Source: QZLE01 sp033852135 (GTDB lineage: Bacteria; Pseudomonadota; Gammaproteobacteria; QZLD01). From it: a stretch of DNA of 64,000 bases. Under the pieces are notes generated by a model. It made no database searches. It was not told the DNA's origin and saw nothing but the letters and a program-made list of their open reading frames with translations. Positions 53,305-62,355 of the stretch are shown here, in pieces. Within the stretch, counting starts at the first letter, position 1; each line of letters starts with the position of its first letter. Position numbers and translations under genes: made by a program. The stretch spans positions 98,814 to 162,813 of the forward strand of contig JAWSVB010000017.1 of assembly GCA_033852135.1 (NCBI GenBank), written 5' to 3'.

Positions 53305-53405
53305 TCTATTTGCTTAAATACTGCGTTACAGCTTTACCCTTATTCGGTTCCATATTGGAAATATGCACCCTCATAATGGCTTGCTGCTTCTTGTCTTTAA
53401 ATAAA
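53305..53405. repeat. long-hairpin repeat, copy D
   Basis: TTAAATACTGCGTTACAGC and CTTGTCTTTAAATAAA match copies A and C at the ends. The loop differs but keeps TTATTCGGT and an inner CATATT-GGA-AATATG stem. It follows the channel gene by about 12 bp. Confidence 0.65.
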
Positions 53406-53522
53406 TATACTCAGAATTATATGGGCACTACTTAGTGAAAATTATAGTAGTGATCCTAGAGAAAGCGGGTACCTCGAAAATGCATGTTCCAAAGAGGCTA
53501 GCGCTTAACAGAATGCAGCTCA

Positions 53523-53813
53523 TTAAAATACAAACTTTTCCTTTAGAATTAGAGGTTCGCCTACTATTATAGCTCCTAACTCCTTGCAATGTGAAAGCGC
53601 ATACTTTGCGACCCCAGAACTTTTTTCTAGGCACTCCATCGATTGCCATTTAGAAATGCCTACAAACATACTTTTTTCTTTTTCAATGTAGCCATCATAA
53701 CCAATAAACCCTTCACAAAAAGCAAACCTCTTGCATACATCAGCTTCAAATAAATTTGCAATTTGTTCCAGACAATCTCTTGATGCTTTGAAAGAACCTA
53801 TTCTTAAATACAT
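53523..53813 (-). CDS. small antibiotic-monooxygenase-like (dimeric alpha/beta barrel) protein
   Basis: A 96-residue protein. The pattern GFIGYDGYIEKEKSMFVGISKWQSMECLEKSSGVAKYAL, an aromatic-rich strand followed by W-x-S-x-E-x-L/C, resembles the ABM/YgiN ferredoxin-like fold. That fold includes monooxygenases and many proteins of unknown role. AGGAG lies 12 nt upstream of the chosen ATG at 53813, a slightly long spacing; another ATG nearer to it is out of frame. The gene is isolated on the minus strand. Function is not predictable. Confidence 0.55.
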   Translation of the reverse strand: MYLRIGSFKASRDCLEQIANLFEADVCKRFAFCEGFIGYDGYIEKEKSMFVGISKWQSMECLEKSSGVAKYALSHCKELGAIIVGEPLILKEKFVF

Positions 53814-53884
53814 TACTCATAAAACTCCTATAGTCAGTTAATATTTTGCACTGGAACTAATCATCAACATGAACCTTGATATTG

Positions 53885-55090
53885 CTAATTACTTGTTAGG
53901 CGCGAATAAATATCTTTATAGTTCGCAACACTGTTTTCCCAGCTGCGCACATTCTCTACAAATTCACGCCCATTTTCTTTTATCTTTTGCCAAGAGTCTT
54001 TGTTTGAGATTAATTTTTCAATCGCTGCGATTAGCGAGTCAGTATCATCGGCTTTAAACAGTGTGCCAGTAACGCCATCTTCAATTAGTTCTTTATGTCC
54101 GCCAACATCAGATGCGATAAACATCTTACCTTGCGCCATTGCCTCTAACGGTTTTAATGGCGTTACTAGGTCGGTAAGGCGCATCTTATGGCGCGCATAC
54201 ACTAGAATATCCACCAGGTTATAATACTCTTGCACTTCATTATGGGGAACGCGCCCAGTGAATGTAACAATATCTTCAAGTTGAAGGTCTTTTACTTGCT
54301 GCTTCAAGTTTTGTTCTTGTGGTCCACCACCAACTAAAAGTAGGTGAACATCTGATATTTGTTCTTTGATTTTGGCAAGAGCATTTAGTACCAGGTCTAA
54401 ACCTTCGTATGCATAGAAAGATCCAATGAATCCTAGAATGGTTTTATCTTTTAAACCAAGTTTTGAGATAAGGTCAGTATTTGCACTTTGATCAAATTTA
54501 AATGATTCCGGGTGTACGGCATTGGGGATTAAAGTGATTTTATTGCCATTAATGCCTCGAGTAATCAGGTCTTGGCGCAGGCCATCGCAGATGGTTGTGA
54601 TGTGTCCGGCATTTTTAACTACATGCGTTTCAAGGGCGCGGGTTATTTTATAGCGCAAGCTTCCTTCTGTAGTGGTGCCATGATCAACTGCAGCGTCTTC
54701 CCAAAAAGCGCGTATCTCATATACAACCGGGATGTTTAACTTCTTGCCAACTTTTATTGCAGCCATCCCATTAAGTGACGGGGAGTGGGCGTGAATAACA
54801 TCCGGCTTAATATCTTGTGCTACATCAAGTAAGCGCTTTTCTAGATCTAAGATGGTTGCATATTGATTAATAATTGGCATTTTATAAAGGATAGAATCAG
54901 ATTGCTTGGTGCGATAAAACTCAAGTCCATCAACCAGCTCTTTACTCGAATCAGATTTTCCCTGCTTTACCCCGGTGATATGAAAAGTTTCCCATCCTAG
55001 TTTTCTTTGTTGTTCAAGAATAGCTCTGGTTCTAAATGTGTAGCCGCTATGTAAAGGGATTGAATGATCAAGAACGTGCAAAATTCGCAT
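53885..55090 (-). CDS. exosortase-associated GT4 glycosyltransferase (Daro_2409-like)
   Basis: A 401-residue GT-B glycosyltransferase. The N-terminus MRILHVLDHSIPLHSGYTFR is characteristic of the family found with exosortase/PEP-CTERM systems (TIGR04063 type). The C-terminal nucleotide-sugar domain has GFIGSFYAYEGLDLVLNAL, VGGGPQEQNL and EAMAQGKMFIASDVGGHKELI (E-x7-E motif region). The frame opens earlier at 55129, but the ATG at 55090 gives the family N-terminus. Other exopolysaccharide genes are not adjacent. Together with the PEP-CTERM protein at 14.9 kb it implies an exosortase elsewhere in the genome. Confidence 0.85.
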   Translation of the reverse strand: MRILHVLDHSIPLHSGYTFRTRAILEQQRKLGWETFHITGVKQGKSDSSKELVDGLEFYRTKQSDSILYKMPIINQYATILDLEKRLLDVAQDIKPDVIHAHSPSLNGMAAIKVGKKLNIPVVYEIRAFWEDAAVDHGTTTEGSLRYKITRALETHVVKNAGHITTICDGLRQDLITRGINGNKITLIPNAVHPESFKFDQSANTDLISKLGLKDKTILGFIGSFYAYEGLDLVLNALAKIKEQISDVHLLLVGGGPQEQNLKQQVKDLQLEDIVTFTGRVPHNEVQEYYNLVDILVYARHKMRLTDLVTPLKPLEAMAQGKMFIASDVGGHKELIEDGVTGTLFKADDTDSLIAAIEKLISNKDSWQKIKENGREFVENVRSWENSVANYKDIYSRLTSN

Positions 55091-55293
55091 AATTAATCCA
55101 TTAAGTTTTGATTGCGTTAATTGTAGCAAAAAAATAGAGATCTTAGGTGGGTATAAATATATTATTAATGCGAAAAAAAACTATTTCTGTTACTATGTTG
55201 CACCTCAGTAGAGGTTATATTTATCTCCAACTGTACCTATTGGTGCTGCCAATTTTCATATTTGCACCAACATATCGAATGGATCTCAATATT

Positions 55294-55311
55294 TTTTCGT
55301 TTTAACGAAAA
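55294..55311. promoter_or_regulatory. hairpin in the region upstream of the CLC gene
   Basis: TTTTCGTT and AACGAAAA pair perfectly around TT, about 70 bp before the CLC start codon. The 291-bp region between the divergent glycosyltransferase and CLC genes shows no other structure; I see no fluoride riboswitch in it. Confidence 0.3.
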
Positions 55312-55381
55312 GAACGGACTCACTGTTTTAGCGGCCGATGCTAAGTCGACCCTGTCTTTAACTCATTGCTAGGACGAAAAA

Positions 55382-57220
55382 ATGAAGTCAAACCGGCTTG
55401 GATACCTATTTCATAAGATTAAAATACCTGGTTTCAGTGATCATCTGCCAATACTTGTAATGGCTTTAATGGTTGGTGTACTTGCAGGATTTGGTGCAGT
55501 TGTTTTTCGCTGGTTCATCAAAGTTATGCAGACAGTCTTTTATCCGCAATCAGTGGAAGGTGGTATTACTGAAAGTTTTGGTTGGGTGTGGAATATGGTC
55601 GGACATGAAGCTCCTGGAATCATGGAGTTTTATGACAAAGTACCTTGGTATTATCTGATCATGATGCCTGCATTTGGTGGTTTGATTGTTGGGGTTATGA
55701 TCTACTTTGGCGCGAGAGAAGCCAAAGGGCACGGAGTTCCCGAAGTTATGGAGGCGGTAGCACTTCGTGGCGGCGTGATTAAAACGCGCGTAGGTTTTAT
55801 TAAAACCATCGCTTCAGCCATCACTATTGGCTCTGGGGGATCAGCAGGTCAAGAGGGCCCTATTGTGCAGATAGGTGCCAGCATTGGTTCTTCTATAGGG
55901 CAGTGGTTTCGTGTCAGTTTAGTGCAACAACGAACTTTAGTTGGTTGTGGTGCAGCAGCAGGTATTGCCGCAACATTCAATGCGCCGATAGCTGGGGTTC
56001 TATTTGCAATGGAAGTTATTCTCGGTGATTTTGGCGTAGCTAGTTTCTCCCCAATTGTCGTATCTTCTGTAATAGCTACAGCAATATCCCGCATGGTTTT
56101 TGGTGATTCACCAGCATTTTCAGTTCCGGCCTATGAGATGGCAAGTTATTGGGAACTTGGAATTTACCCATTTTTAGGGATTTTATGCGGAGTTGTCGCA
56201 GTATTATTTGTAATTGCCCTATATAAAAGTGAAGATTTTTTTGAGCATAAGGTAAAGCTTCCTGAATATTTAAAACCAGTGATCGGTGCTGCTTTAACTG
56301 GCTTGTTGATTATAGAGTGGCCACAGGTTTTTGCCGTTGGGTATGAATCTTTAACTGAAGTTTTCAATAACGCAATGCATGTTGAGTTAGTGCTAGCTTT
56401 GATAGGACTTAAGGTTTTGGCTACTATTTTGACAATTGGTAGTGGTGGCTCAGGGGGTGTTTTTGCACCATCGCTATTCGTTGGAGCAATGGTCGGTGGG
56501 GCATTTGGATTTTTAGTTAATTTCCTTTTTCCAGAAGTGACAGCATCACCTGGAGCATACGCTTTAGTTGCAACTGGAGCTATGGTCGCAGGCACAACCT
56601 TTGCACCTATCACGGCAATATTAATAATTTTTGAGCTCAGTGGAGACTACAAGATCATTCTCCCATTAATGACCTGCTGTATTATAAGTGTTGTCGTCGC
56701 ATCTTCCCTTAAGAAAGGCTCGGTTTATACAACCAAATTACTACGCCGCGGAATAGATATTGCTGGAGGTGTAGAGCAAAATGTATTGCGTGGATTCAAA
56801 GTTAAGAACTTCATGTCAAAAAATGTAGCTACACTTTTATATGATTCACCTTTTGGTGACGTAGTAAAAGCATTTGAGAACAAACAAGCTTCATACCTTT
56901 ATCTCGTTGATAATGATAATATATTGGTAGGTTATATCTCATACCGTGATTTAAGAATGATCCTGGATGAGGAGAAAGTAGTTCCTCTTATGTTGGCGCA
57001 TGATATAGCTACAGAGGATGAACTAATCACTGTATCCCCATCAGAAAGTATTCATGATGCTAGAACTAAAATGAACCAGTGGGGTGTGACGCAGTTGCCA
57101 GTGGTAAGTGAGGGTGAAAATCGTATACTATTAGGTAGTCTGACAGATACACATGTTCTAGATGCATATGATAAGGCTGTGTTGAGAAGAGAAATTAATT
57201 CAAGCGAAAGAGTAAGCTAA
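55382..57220 (+). CDS. CLC-family chloride channel/transporter with CBS domains
   Basis: A 612-residue membrane protein. The CLC anion-binding motifs are GSGGSAGQEGP (150-160, with gating glutamate E158) and GSGGSGGVFAPSLFVGAMVGG. About a dozen further hydrophobic helices are present. A cytoplasmic tail carries two CBS motifs (FMSKNVATLLYDSPFGDVVKAFE and HDIATEDELITVSPSESIHDARTKM) that often bind adenine nucleotides. GxEGP with Gln at the second position is common in prokaryotic CBS-bearing members. The stop overlaps the argC start (TAATG), an unusual partnership. Confidence 0.92.
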   Translation: MKSNRLGYLFHKIKIPGFSDHLPILVMALMVGVLAGFGAVVFRWFIKVMQTVFYPQSVEGGITESFGWVWNMVGHEAPGIMEFYDKVPWYYLIMMPAFGGLIVGVMIYFGAREAKGHGVPEVMEAVALRGGVIKTRVGFIKTIASAITIGSGGSAGQEGPIVQIGASIGSSIGQWFRVSLVQQRTLVGCGAAAGIAATFNAPIAGVLFAMEVILGDFGVASFSPIVVSSVIATAISRMVFGDSPAFSVPAYEMASYWELGIYPFLGILCGVVAVLFVIALYKSEDFFEHKVKLPEYLKPVIGAALTGLLIIEWPQVFAVGYESLTEVFNNAMHVELVLALIGLKVLATILTIGSGGSGGVFAPSLFVGAMVGGAFGFLVNFLFPEVTASPGAYALVATGAMVAGTTFAPITAILIIFELSGDYKIILPLMTCCIISVVVASSLKKGSVYTTKLLRRGIDIAGGVEQNVLRGFKVKNFMSKNVATLLYDSPFGDVVKAFENKQASYLYLVDNDNILVGYISYRDLRMILDEEKVVPLMLAHDIATEDELITVSPSESIHDARTKMNQWGVTQLPVVSEGENRILLGSLTDTHVLDAYDKAVLRREINSSERVS

Positions 57221-58266
57221 TGCAAAAAATAAAAGTTGGAATAGTTGGTGGAACCGGGTATACCGGAATTGAATTACTCAGAATCCTGATTAATCATTCA
57301 GGAATAGAGCTCGTGTCGATTACGTCTAGAGCCAATGAGGGAACTGCTATAGCTGACTACTTCCCAAGTCTACGTGGAAAAACTGATCTTAAATTTACAG
57401 TTCCAACACTAGAAAATCTAAAAGATTGTGAATTGGTATTTTTTGCAACACCAAGCGGTATCGCCATGAAAATGGTTCCTGAACTGATTCAAAATGGCAT
57501 TCGTGTTATTGATTTAGCCGCTGATTTTCGTATCAAAGATCAATCTACTTGGGAAAGCTGGTATTCAATGGAGCATGCGTGCCCAGAGTATTTGGCACAA
57601 GCAGTTTATGGATTGCCTGAAGTAAGAAGAGAAACGATTAAAACTGCAGAGCTAGTAGCAAACCCAGGGTGCTACCCAACAGCTGTTCAATTAGGCCTTT
57701 TGCCATTGATTGAAGCAGGCGCAATTGAACTAAGCAACATCATCACCGATGCGAAATCAGGGGTTTCTGGTGCTGGTAGAAATCCAATGACAAGAACTCT
57801 TCTTGGGGAAGCAAGTGAAAGCTTTCAAGCATATGCTGCTAATGGCCATAGACACTGGGCAGAGATATCTCAAGAGATGGAGATTGCAGCACAAACTGAT
57901 GTGAACATAACTTTTGTTCCACACTTAGTTCCAATGACTAGAGGAATCTTTGTAACTCAGTACTGTGATTTAACAAATAGTGATCTAAAAGCTAATGATG
58001 CTGCTGTTCAAGCACTGTTTGAAAAGCGTTATGCGGATGAGCCATTTGTTGATGTTATGCCATTTGGTAGTCACCCAGATACAAAGACTGTTCGTGGCTC
58101 AAATATATGTCGCATAGCCCTGCAAAAACAAGGTAATAAGTTAATAGTACTGTCTGTTATTGATAATCTAGTTAAAGGCGCATCGGGTCAGGCAGTACAG
58201 AATATGAATATAATGCTCGGTCTTCCTGAAGAGCAGGGACTGGATATTGTGCCGTTAATGGTTTAA
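57220..58266 (+). CDS. argC: N-acetyl-gamma-glutamyl-phosphate reductase
   Basis: A 348-residue NADPH-dependent enzyme of arginine synthesis. The nucleotide-binding GIVGGTGYTGIELLRIL is at the N-terminus, catalytic C151 is in VANPGCYPTAVQLG, and GVSGAGRNPMT and NGHRHWAEI (His) complete the active site. VFVTQ-like strands and NLVKGASGQAVQN end it. It is coupled to the CLC gene by a 1-nt overlap and begins the argC-DUF6776-bactofilin set that in Pseudomonas leads to erpA and anmK. A terminator hairpin follows. Confidence 0.97.
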   Translation: MQKIKVGIVGGTGYTGIELLRILINHSGIELVSITSRANEGTAIADYFPSLRGKTDLKFTVPTLENLKDCELVFFATPSGIAMKMVPELIQNGIRVIDLAADFRIKDQSTWESWYSMEHACPEYLAQAVYGLPEVRRETIKTAELVANPGCYPTAVQLGLLPLIEAGAIELSNIITDAKSGVSGAGRNPMTRTLLGEASESFQAYAANGHRHWAEISQEMEIAAQTDVNITFVPHLVPMTRGIFVTQYCDLTNSDLKANDAAVQALFEKRYADEPFVDVMPFGSHPDTKTVRGSNICRIALQKQGNKLIVLSVIDNLVKGASGQAVQNMNIMLGLPEEQGLDIVPLMV

Positions 58267-58276
58267 ATAACGATTG

Positions 58277-58328
58277 AAAACATCATCTGAACTATATGTT
58301 TATCTATACGGTTTAGTTGATGTTTTTT
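58277..58328 (+). terminator. intrinsic terminator after argC
   Basis: AAAACATCATCTGAAC and GTTTAGTTGATGTTTT pair imperfectly (a few mismatches) around a long loop and run into T residues. It rules out the TTG at 58327 as the next gene's start. Confidence 0.6.
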
Positions 58329-58374
58329 GCTTAGATATTTTCGTTTAAGTAGTGCAGATTTAAATAGGAAAAAA

Positions 58375-59070
58375 ATGCATAAGAAATGGATTTCAAAACG
58401 GATGAGCGTGGCACTTATATTGTCAATGTTCGTTTTTCTTGGTTTGATTTATATCTCATATGACCTTGGAGCCAGTCATGGAGTTGAGATGGTTCTAAGT
58501 GGAGATGCTATTAAAGATGGATTTGAAAGGCAGGCCCAATCATTAGAAAATAAAAACAGGACCATTTACCAAGAGTTGGCCTTGTTGCGCAGGCAGTCAA
58601 AGATTGATCAAGTTACAATTGAAGAGCTTAAAAAATCACATAAAGACTTAATGGGTGAATTGGTTTCTGTGCGCGAAGAGTTATCATTTTACCGTCAAGT
58701 TATCGCTCCAGAAAAAATATCATCTCTAATTTCATTGCAAACATTTAAGATTGAACCGCAGGTGGAAAAAAACACCTATCAGCTTAACTTAACCCTAGTT
58801 CAAACCAAAAAGCGTAGAACTACCTTGGTTGGGTCGCTAGAGATACTAGTTGAAGGGACCTATAAAGGTAAAGCGGTCACATATTCTTATGCAGATATCA
58901 CAACTGGTGCGAAAAAAATTACATTCTCCTTTAAATATTTCCAGAATATTGCAGCTAAAATAAAAATTCCGAATGGATTTACCCCTGCTAAAGTATTTGT
59001 AAGGGCATATTTAAAGGGAAAAAATAAAACTGAAGTTAATGAAGATTACTCATGGGCAGAGTTAAACTGA
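58375..59070 (+). CDS. DUF6776-family membrane-anchored coiled-coil protein
   Basis: A 231-residue protein. One N-terminal membrane helix (about 10-29) is followed by a coiled coil (about 50-105, rich in Glu, Lys and Gln) and a beta-rich C-terminal domain (QTFKIEPQVEKNTYQLNLTLVQTKK...GSLEILVEGTYKGKAV...SFKYFQNI). It matches the protein that follows argC in Pseudomonas and relatives. Function unknown, probably envelope-associated because of its bactofilin neighbour. The start at 58375 follows AGGAAAAAA; an upstream TTG lies in a terminator. Confidence 0.8.
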   Translation: MHKKWISKRMSVALILSMFVFLGLIYISYDLGASHGVEMVLSGDAIKDGFERQAQSLENKNRTIYQELALLRRQSKIDQVTIEELKKSHKDLMGELVSVREELSFYRQVIAPEKISSLISLQTFKIEPQVEKNTYQLNLTLVQTKKRRTTLVGSLEILVEGTYKGKAVTYSYADITTGAKKITFSFKYFQNIAAKIKIPNGFTPAKVFVRAYLKGKNKTEVNEDYSWAELN

Positions 59071-59171
59071 TTTTTGGATGTTATAAATATTTTGGTTGTT
59101 ATAAATATATAGTTATGAAAACGTATACAGCGCCGATATTAGTAAATGAATAAATTTTTAGGAGCGGGATA

Positions 59172-59651
59172 GTGTTTATTAAGAAAATTAAAGCACCAAA
59201 AGTAGATACATTGATTGGAAATATGACTTGTTTAACTGGAGATATTCAGTTTGAAGCAGGCTTGCATCTTGATGGGAAAATTACTGGAAATATCTACGGT
59301 GTTGAAGATGAAATAGCCACACTTACAATAAGTAAAACTGGCGAAGTAATCGGTGATATTCGAGTTCCTAATGTGATTATTAATGGTGTAGTAAATGGAG
59401 ATGTTTTTGCTACCAATAGGTTAGAGCTGTCACATGATGCTAAGATCAATGGCAATGTGTATTATAACTTGATAGAGATGGCAGTTGGCGCTGAAGTTAA
59501 TGGAAATATGGTAAAGCAAACAGCTGCAGATGTTGCCAAAGAGTCAAAGAAGCAAGAATCAAAAAAGAAAGAAAATACTAAACCGAAGCGAAATGGGAAA
59601 ACGGCTGAGAACCTTGATCAGATGGTTTCAGATCTATTACCAGCTGAATAG
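59172..59651 (+). CDS. bactofilin
   Basis: A 159-residue polymer-forming cytoskeletal protein. The central domain (about 15-115) consists of short repeating strands (TCLTGDIQFEAGLHLDGKITGNIYG...GEVIGDIRVPNVIINGVVNGDVFA...LSHDAKINGNVYYNLIEMAVGAEVNGNM), the right-handed beta helix of bactofilins (DUF583). The C-terminus is Lys/Glu-rich. It starts with GTG after AGGAG. Bactofilins scaffold cell-shape and wall enzymes; the nearby M23 peptidase, two genes away, is a typical functional partner. Confidence 0.92.
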   Translation: MFIKKIKAPKVDTLIGNMTCLTGDIQFEAGLHLDGKITGNIYGVEDEIATLTISKTGEVIGDIRVPNVIINGVVNGDVFATNRLELSHDAKINGNVYYNLIEMAVGAEVNGNMVKQTAADVAKESKKQESKKKENTKPKRNGKTAENLDQMVSDLLPAE

Positions 59652-59665
59652 CCTTACCCCAATAG

Positions 59666-60751
59666 TTACTGATAAATAGCACCAATAATGGTGTTTTCGC
59701 GAGCGCCAGTTACACTGGATAAGCTGCTGGGCTTAAGCATGACTCGCTGTCTTGCAAACCATGCAAAGGCAGCAGCCTCGATCAGTTTTGGATCAATGCC
59801 GAAATTATCAGACTTATCAACTTTTGCTTGTGGCAGTAGCTTTGAAATATTTGCGCTGAGTAATTCATTATAAGCACCACCTCCACACAAAATAACTTCA
59901 TTACAATTTGGCATATCACTTCTTATCGCATCAGTGATCGTAGCCGCAGTGAGCATATTGAGAGTCGCCTGAACATCCTCAGCACGATAGTTAGTGTTGT
60001 CTAAGTAGTGTGACAGCCAGTTCTCATTAAATAGCTCTTTACCAGTGCTCTTGGGTGGTTTGGTCTTAAAGTACGGGGCTGATAGCATTTCAATAAGAAG
60101 AGGTTCTATCACATCTCCTGTTCTAGCCCATTGCCCACCTTTATCATAATCCTTGCCTAAATGTTTCTGGATCCATAGATCCATCAGTGTATTACCAGGG
60201 CCAGTATCATAACCTTTAACAAGGCCTATCATGGGTAGTAAGGAGATATTAGCTATTCCACCAATATTAACCGCAACTCGGTTATGGTCAGTAGATGAAA
60301 AAATATTAGCATGGAAAGCTGGGACTAAAGGGGCCCCTTGGCCGCCGAGAGCCATATCTTTACGACGAAAATCAGCGATAACAGGGTAGCCAGTTTTAGC
60401 GGCAATGATATTTGGGTCACCAATTTGTATAGAGTTAGTTAAAGCGCCGTTAGGATTATGGTAAACAGTTTGACCATGGCATCCGATAGCTTTAATAACA
60501 TGTTTTTCATTATCACTATGGGCGATAAGTTCGTTTGCACAATCAGAAAAAAGCATCCCCATGATGTGGTCTAATTCAGCAATTTCATGGATAGTAGACT
60601 GTGGTGTTAAATTTAGTAACCTTTGGCGAACACCGGGGGGAAAGGGGCAAGATTGGTGTGATATTATTTGAAACTTTTCTGTAAAGGATGCAGCAACTAC
60701 ATCGATTGCATCCATACTAGTTCCCGACATAATCCCTATGTATATGTCCAT
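59666..60751 (-). CDS. anmK: anhydro-N-acetylmuramic acid kinase
   Basis: A 361-residue kinase that opens and phosphorylates anhMurNAc recovered from cell-wall turnover, giving MurNAc-6-phosphate. YIGIMSGTSMDAIDVVAASF (ATP-binding start), GCHGQTVYHNP, VIADFRRKDMALGGQGAPLVPAFH, NIGGIANISLLP and GYDTGPGNTLMD match the family. In Pseudomonas erpA sits between the bactofilin gene and anmK on its own strand; here only 15 bp separate the two genes, so erpA is absent from the locus. It is transcribed away from tyrS with the M23 gene 17 bp upstream. Confidence 0.96.
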   Translation of the reverse strand: MDIYIGIMSGTSMDAIDVVAASFTEKFQIISHQSCPFPPGVRQRLLNLTPQSTIHEIAELDHIMGMLFSDCANELIAHSDNEKHVIKAIGCHGQTVYHNPNGALTNSIQIGDPNIIAAKTGYPVIADFRRKDMALGGQGAPLVPAFHANIFSSTDHNRVAVNIGGIANISLLPMIGLVKGYDTGPGNTLMDLWIQKHLGKDYDKGGQWARTGDVIEPLLIEMLSAPYFKTKPPKSTGKELFNENWLSHYLDNTNYRAEDVQATLNMLTAATITDAIRSDMPNCNEVILCGGGAYNELLSANISKLLPQAKVDKSDNFGIDPKLIEAAAFAWFARQRVMLKPSSLSSVTGARENTIIGAIYQ

Positions 60752-60768
60752 ACTCTATCTCATGAAAG

Positions 60769-62355
60769 TTAGTTATCTCTTAATGCTACAACAGTTTTAG
60801 AATAAATGTTGAGTTCAGATAAAATTTCACTAGTTTTAGCTTTAAAATCTTTACGAATAGAGCTGGCTATAGGAGCCGAGTCAGGAAGTTTAATTGTAAC
60901 TGGGTTGCGGTGCACGCCGTTTACCCGAAATTCATAATGCAAATGTGGGCCTGTGGCAAGGCCAGAGCTGCCAACATAGCCAATGGTTTGCCCTTGTTTA
61001 ACTCTAGATCCAGTTTTAAGGCCGCTTTTGTATTTTGACATGTGCCCATACAAAGTGGTGTATTTAGTACCATGTTTTAGGATGATGGTGCGACCATAGC
61101 CACCTTTCCAACCACGGAAAATTATCTTGCCATTACCTGATGCTTTAATTGGGGTTCCAGGCGAAGCTGCATAATCAACACCTCTGTGAGGACGTTTTTT
61201 ACCAAGTACAGGGTGCCATCTTTGTGGTTTGAAGTGGGAGCTAATACGGCGAAAATCAACAGGAGCGCGTAAAAACGCTTTTTTCATGCTTTTGCCATCA
61301 GGGGTGTAGTAGCTTGTATTACCCTTAGGGTCGGTATAGCGTAAGGCAACAAAACGATTGCCCCGGTTAATAAATTCAGCGGCAACGATATTCCCTGTTT
61401 TAACTAGTTCGCCATTGCGAAAGATCTCTTCATAGATGATTGCAAAAGAATCTCCTTTGCGAAGGTCTAAGGCAAAATCCACATCCCAGCCAAAAATATT
61501 GGCTAGATCCATTATTACGCCATCACTAAGACCCGCAGCTTTTGCAGATAGGTAAAGTGATGAGTCAATTACGGAGCTGATGCGGTTATAACGAATATCC
61601 AGTGAGTCAATGGCAATGTCAGAAATAAACTTGTCATCTTTCAGGTCAATAACAAGAGTTCTAGAGATATCAATTCGTTTGTGTAAGTGTCCAAGTTTAC
61701 CATCACTAGTTTTCTGAATGATGAGGGCATCACCTGGATATATTTCACGTAAAAACTTTGAGTGTTTAAGCTTGGTTAAAAGCATCAACTCTTTAGCGCT
61801 AATCTTTGCACGCTTAAAGATAGATGAAAGCGAGTCCCCTTTTTTTACTTTGTATGTTTCTTCTTTACCAAGGGTTATTGAACTAGCTTTTTTTTTAATT
61901 TCAGTTTTATTGGTAGCGGTTTTTGAAGATTCTATTTTAGACTTAGCTTTATTATCAATAGAGCTATCATTTATCTCAATAGGTGTGGGCTTATGGATAG
62001 ATGTCTTTAAAGGTATTCTAAATCCTGATGGAGCTTTTGCATTTACAGGTAAACTAAGCTGAATGTGATTATTATCAGCTTCTTGCGTAGCAGTTTCAGC
62101 TTCAGCGGAGTTGTTTAAATCTTTTTTGTTAACCGCAGCAGGAATTGTGCTTATATCAGTACTAGTTATATTCGGTGAATCACTGCGCACAGCCCCTGCA
62201 TCAGTTTGAAAGAATATTGAAGAGATGCCAATTACGGCAACTAATGCAATAGAGATAAAGCCAATTTTTGCTTTTTTAGAGCGCTTTTTAGGGCCGAAAC
62301 TAAAGTCACCAGCACGAGATTTGAAATCGATGTTGCGTATAGAGCTATTTTTCAC
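60769..62355 (-). CDS. M23-family murein endopeptidase with LysM/OapA-like region
   Basis: A 528-residue envelope protein. It has a basic cytoplasmic head, one membrane helix (about 31-50) and a low-complexity linker. A LysM-like segment (about 170-220, TYKVKKGDSLSSIFKRAKISAKEL) and a middle domain follow. The M23 zinc peptidase has HRGVDYAASPGTPI (H390, D394), YGHMSKY and GLATGPHLHYEFRVNG (HLH). All metal ligands are present, so it should be active on peptide cross-links (MepM-like). It is cotranscribed with anmK, linking wall cutting to wall recycling, and is divergent from tyrS. Confidence 0.93.
   Translation of the reverse strand: MKNSSIRNIDFKSRAGDFSFGPKKRSKKAKIGFISIALVAVIGISSIFFQTDAGAVRSDSPNITSTDISTIPAAVNKKDLNNSAEAETATQEADNNHIQLSLPVNAKAPSGFRIPLKTSIHKPTPIEINDSSIDNKAKSKIESSKTATNKTEIKKKASSITLGKEETYKVKKGDSLSSIFKRAKISAKELMLLTKLKHSKFLREIYPGDALIIQKTSDGKLGHLHKRIDISRTLVIDLKDDKFISDIAIDSLDIRYNRISSVIDSSLYLSAKAAGLSDGVIMDLANIFGWDVDFALDLRKGDSFAIIYEEIFRNGELVKTGNIVAAEFINRGNRFVALRYTDPKGNTSYYTPDGKSMKKAFLRAPVDFRRISSHFKPQRWHPVLGKKRPHRGVDYAASPGTPIKASGNGKIIFRGWKGGYGRTIILKHGTKYTTLYGHMSKYKSGLKTGSRVKQGQTIGYVGSSGLATGPHLHYEFRVNGVHRNPVTIKLPDSAPIASSIRKDFKAKTSEILSELNIYSKTVVALRDN

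Noticed and set aside
53428..53649. 73-codon minus-strand frame starting MAIDGVPRKKF
   Set aside because: It overlaps the better-supported 96-residue monooxygenase-like gene in another frame and has no family features.
55100..55380. fluoride riboswitch upstream of the CLC gene
   Set aside because: I could not find the conserved fluoride-aptamer core, and the CLC has the canonical chloride-type GSGGSAGQEGP rather than fluoride-specific motifs.
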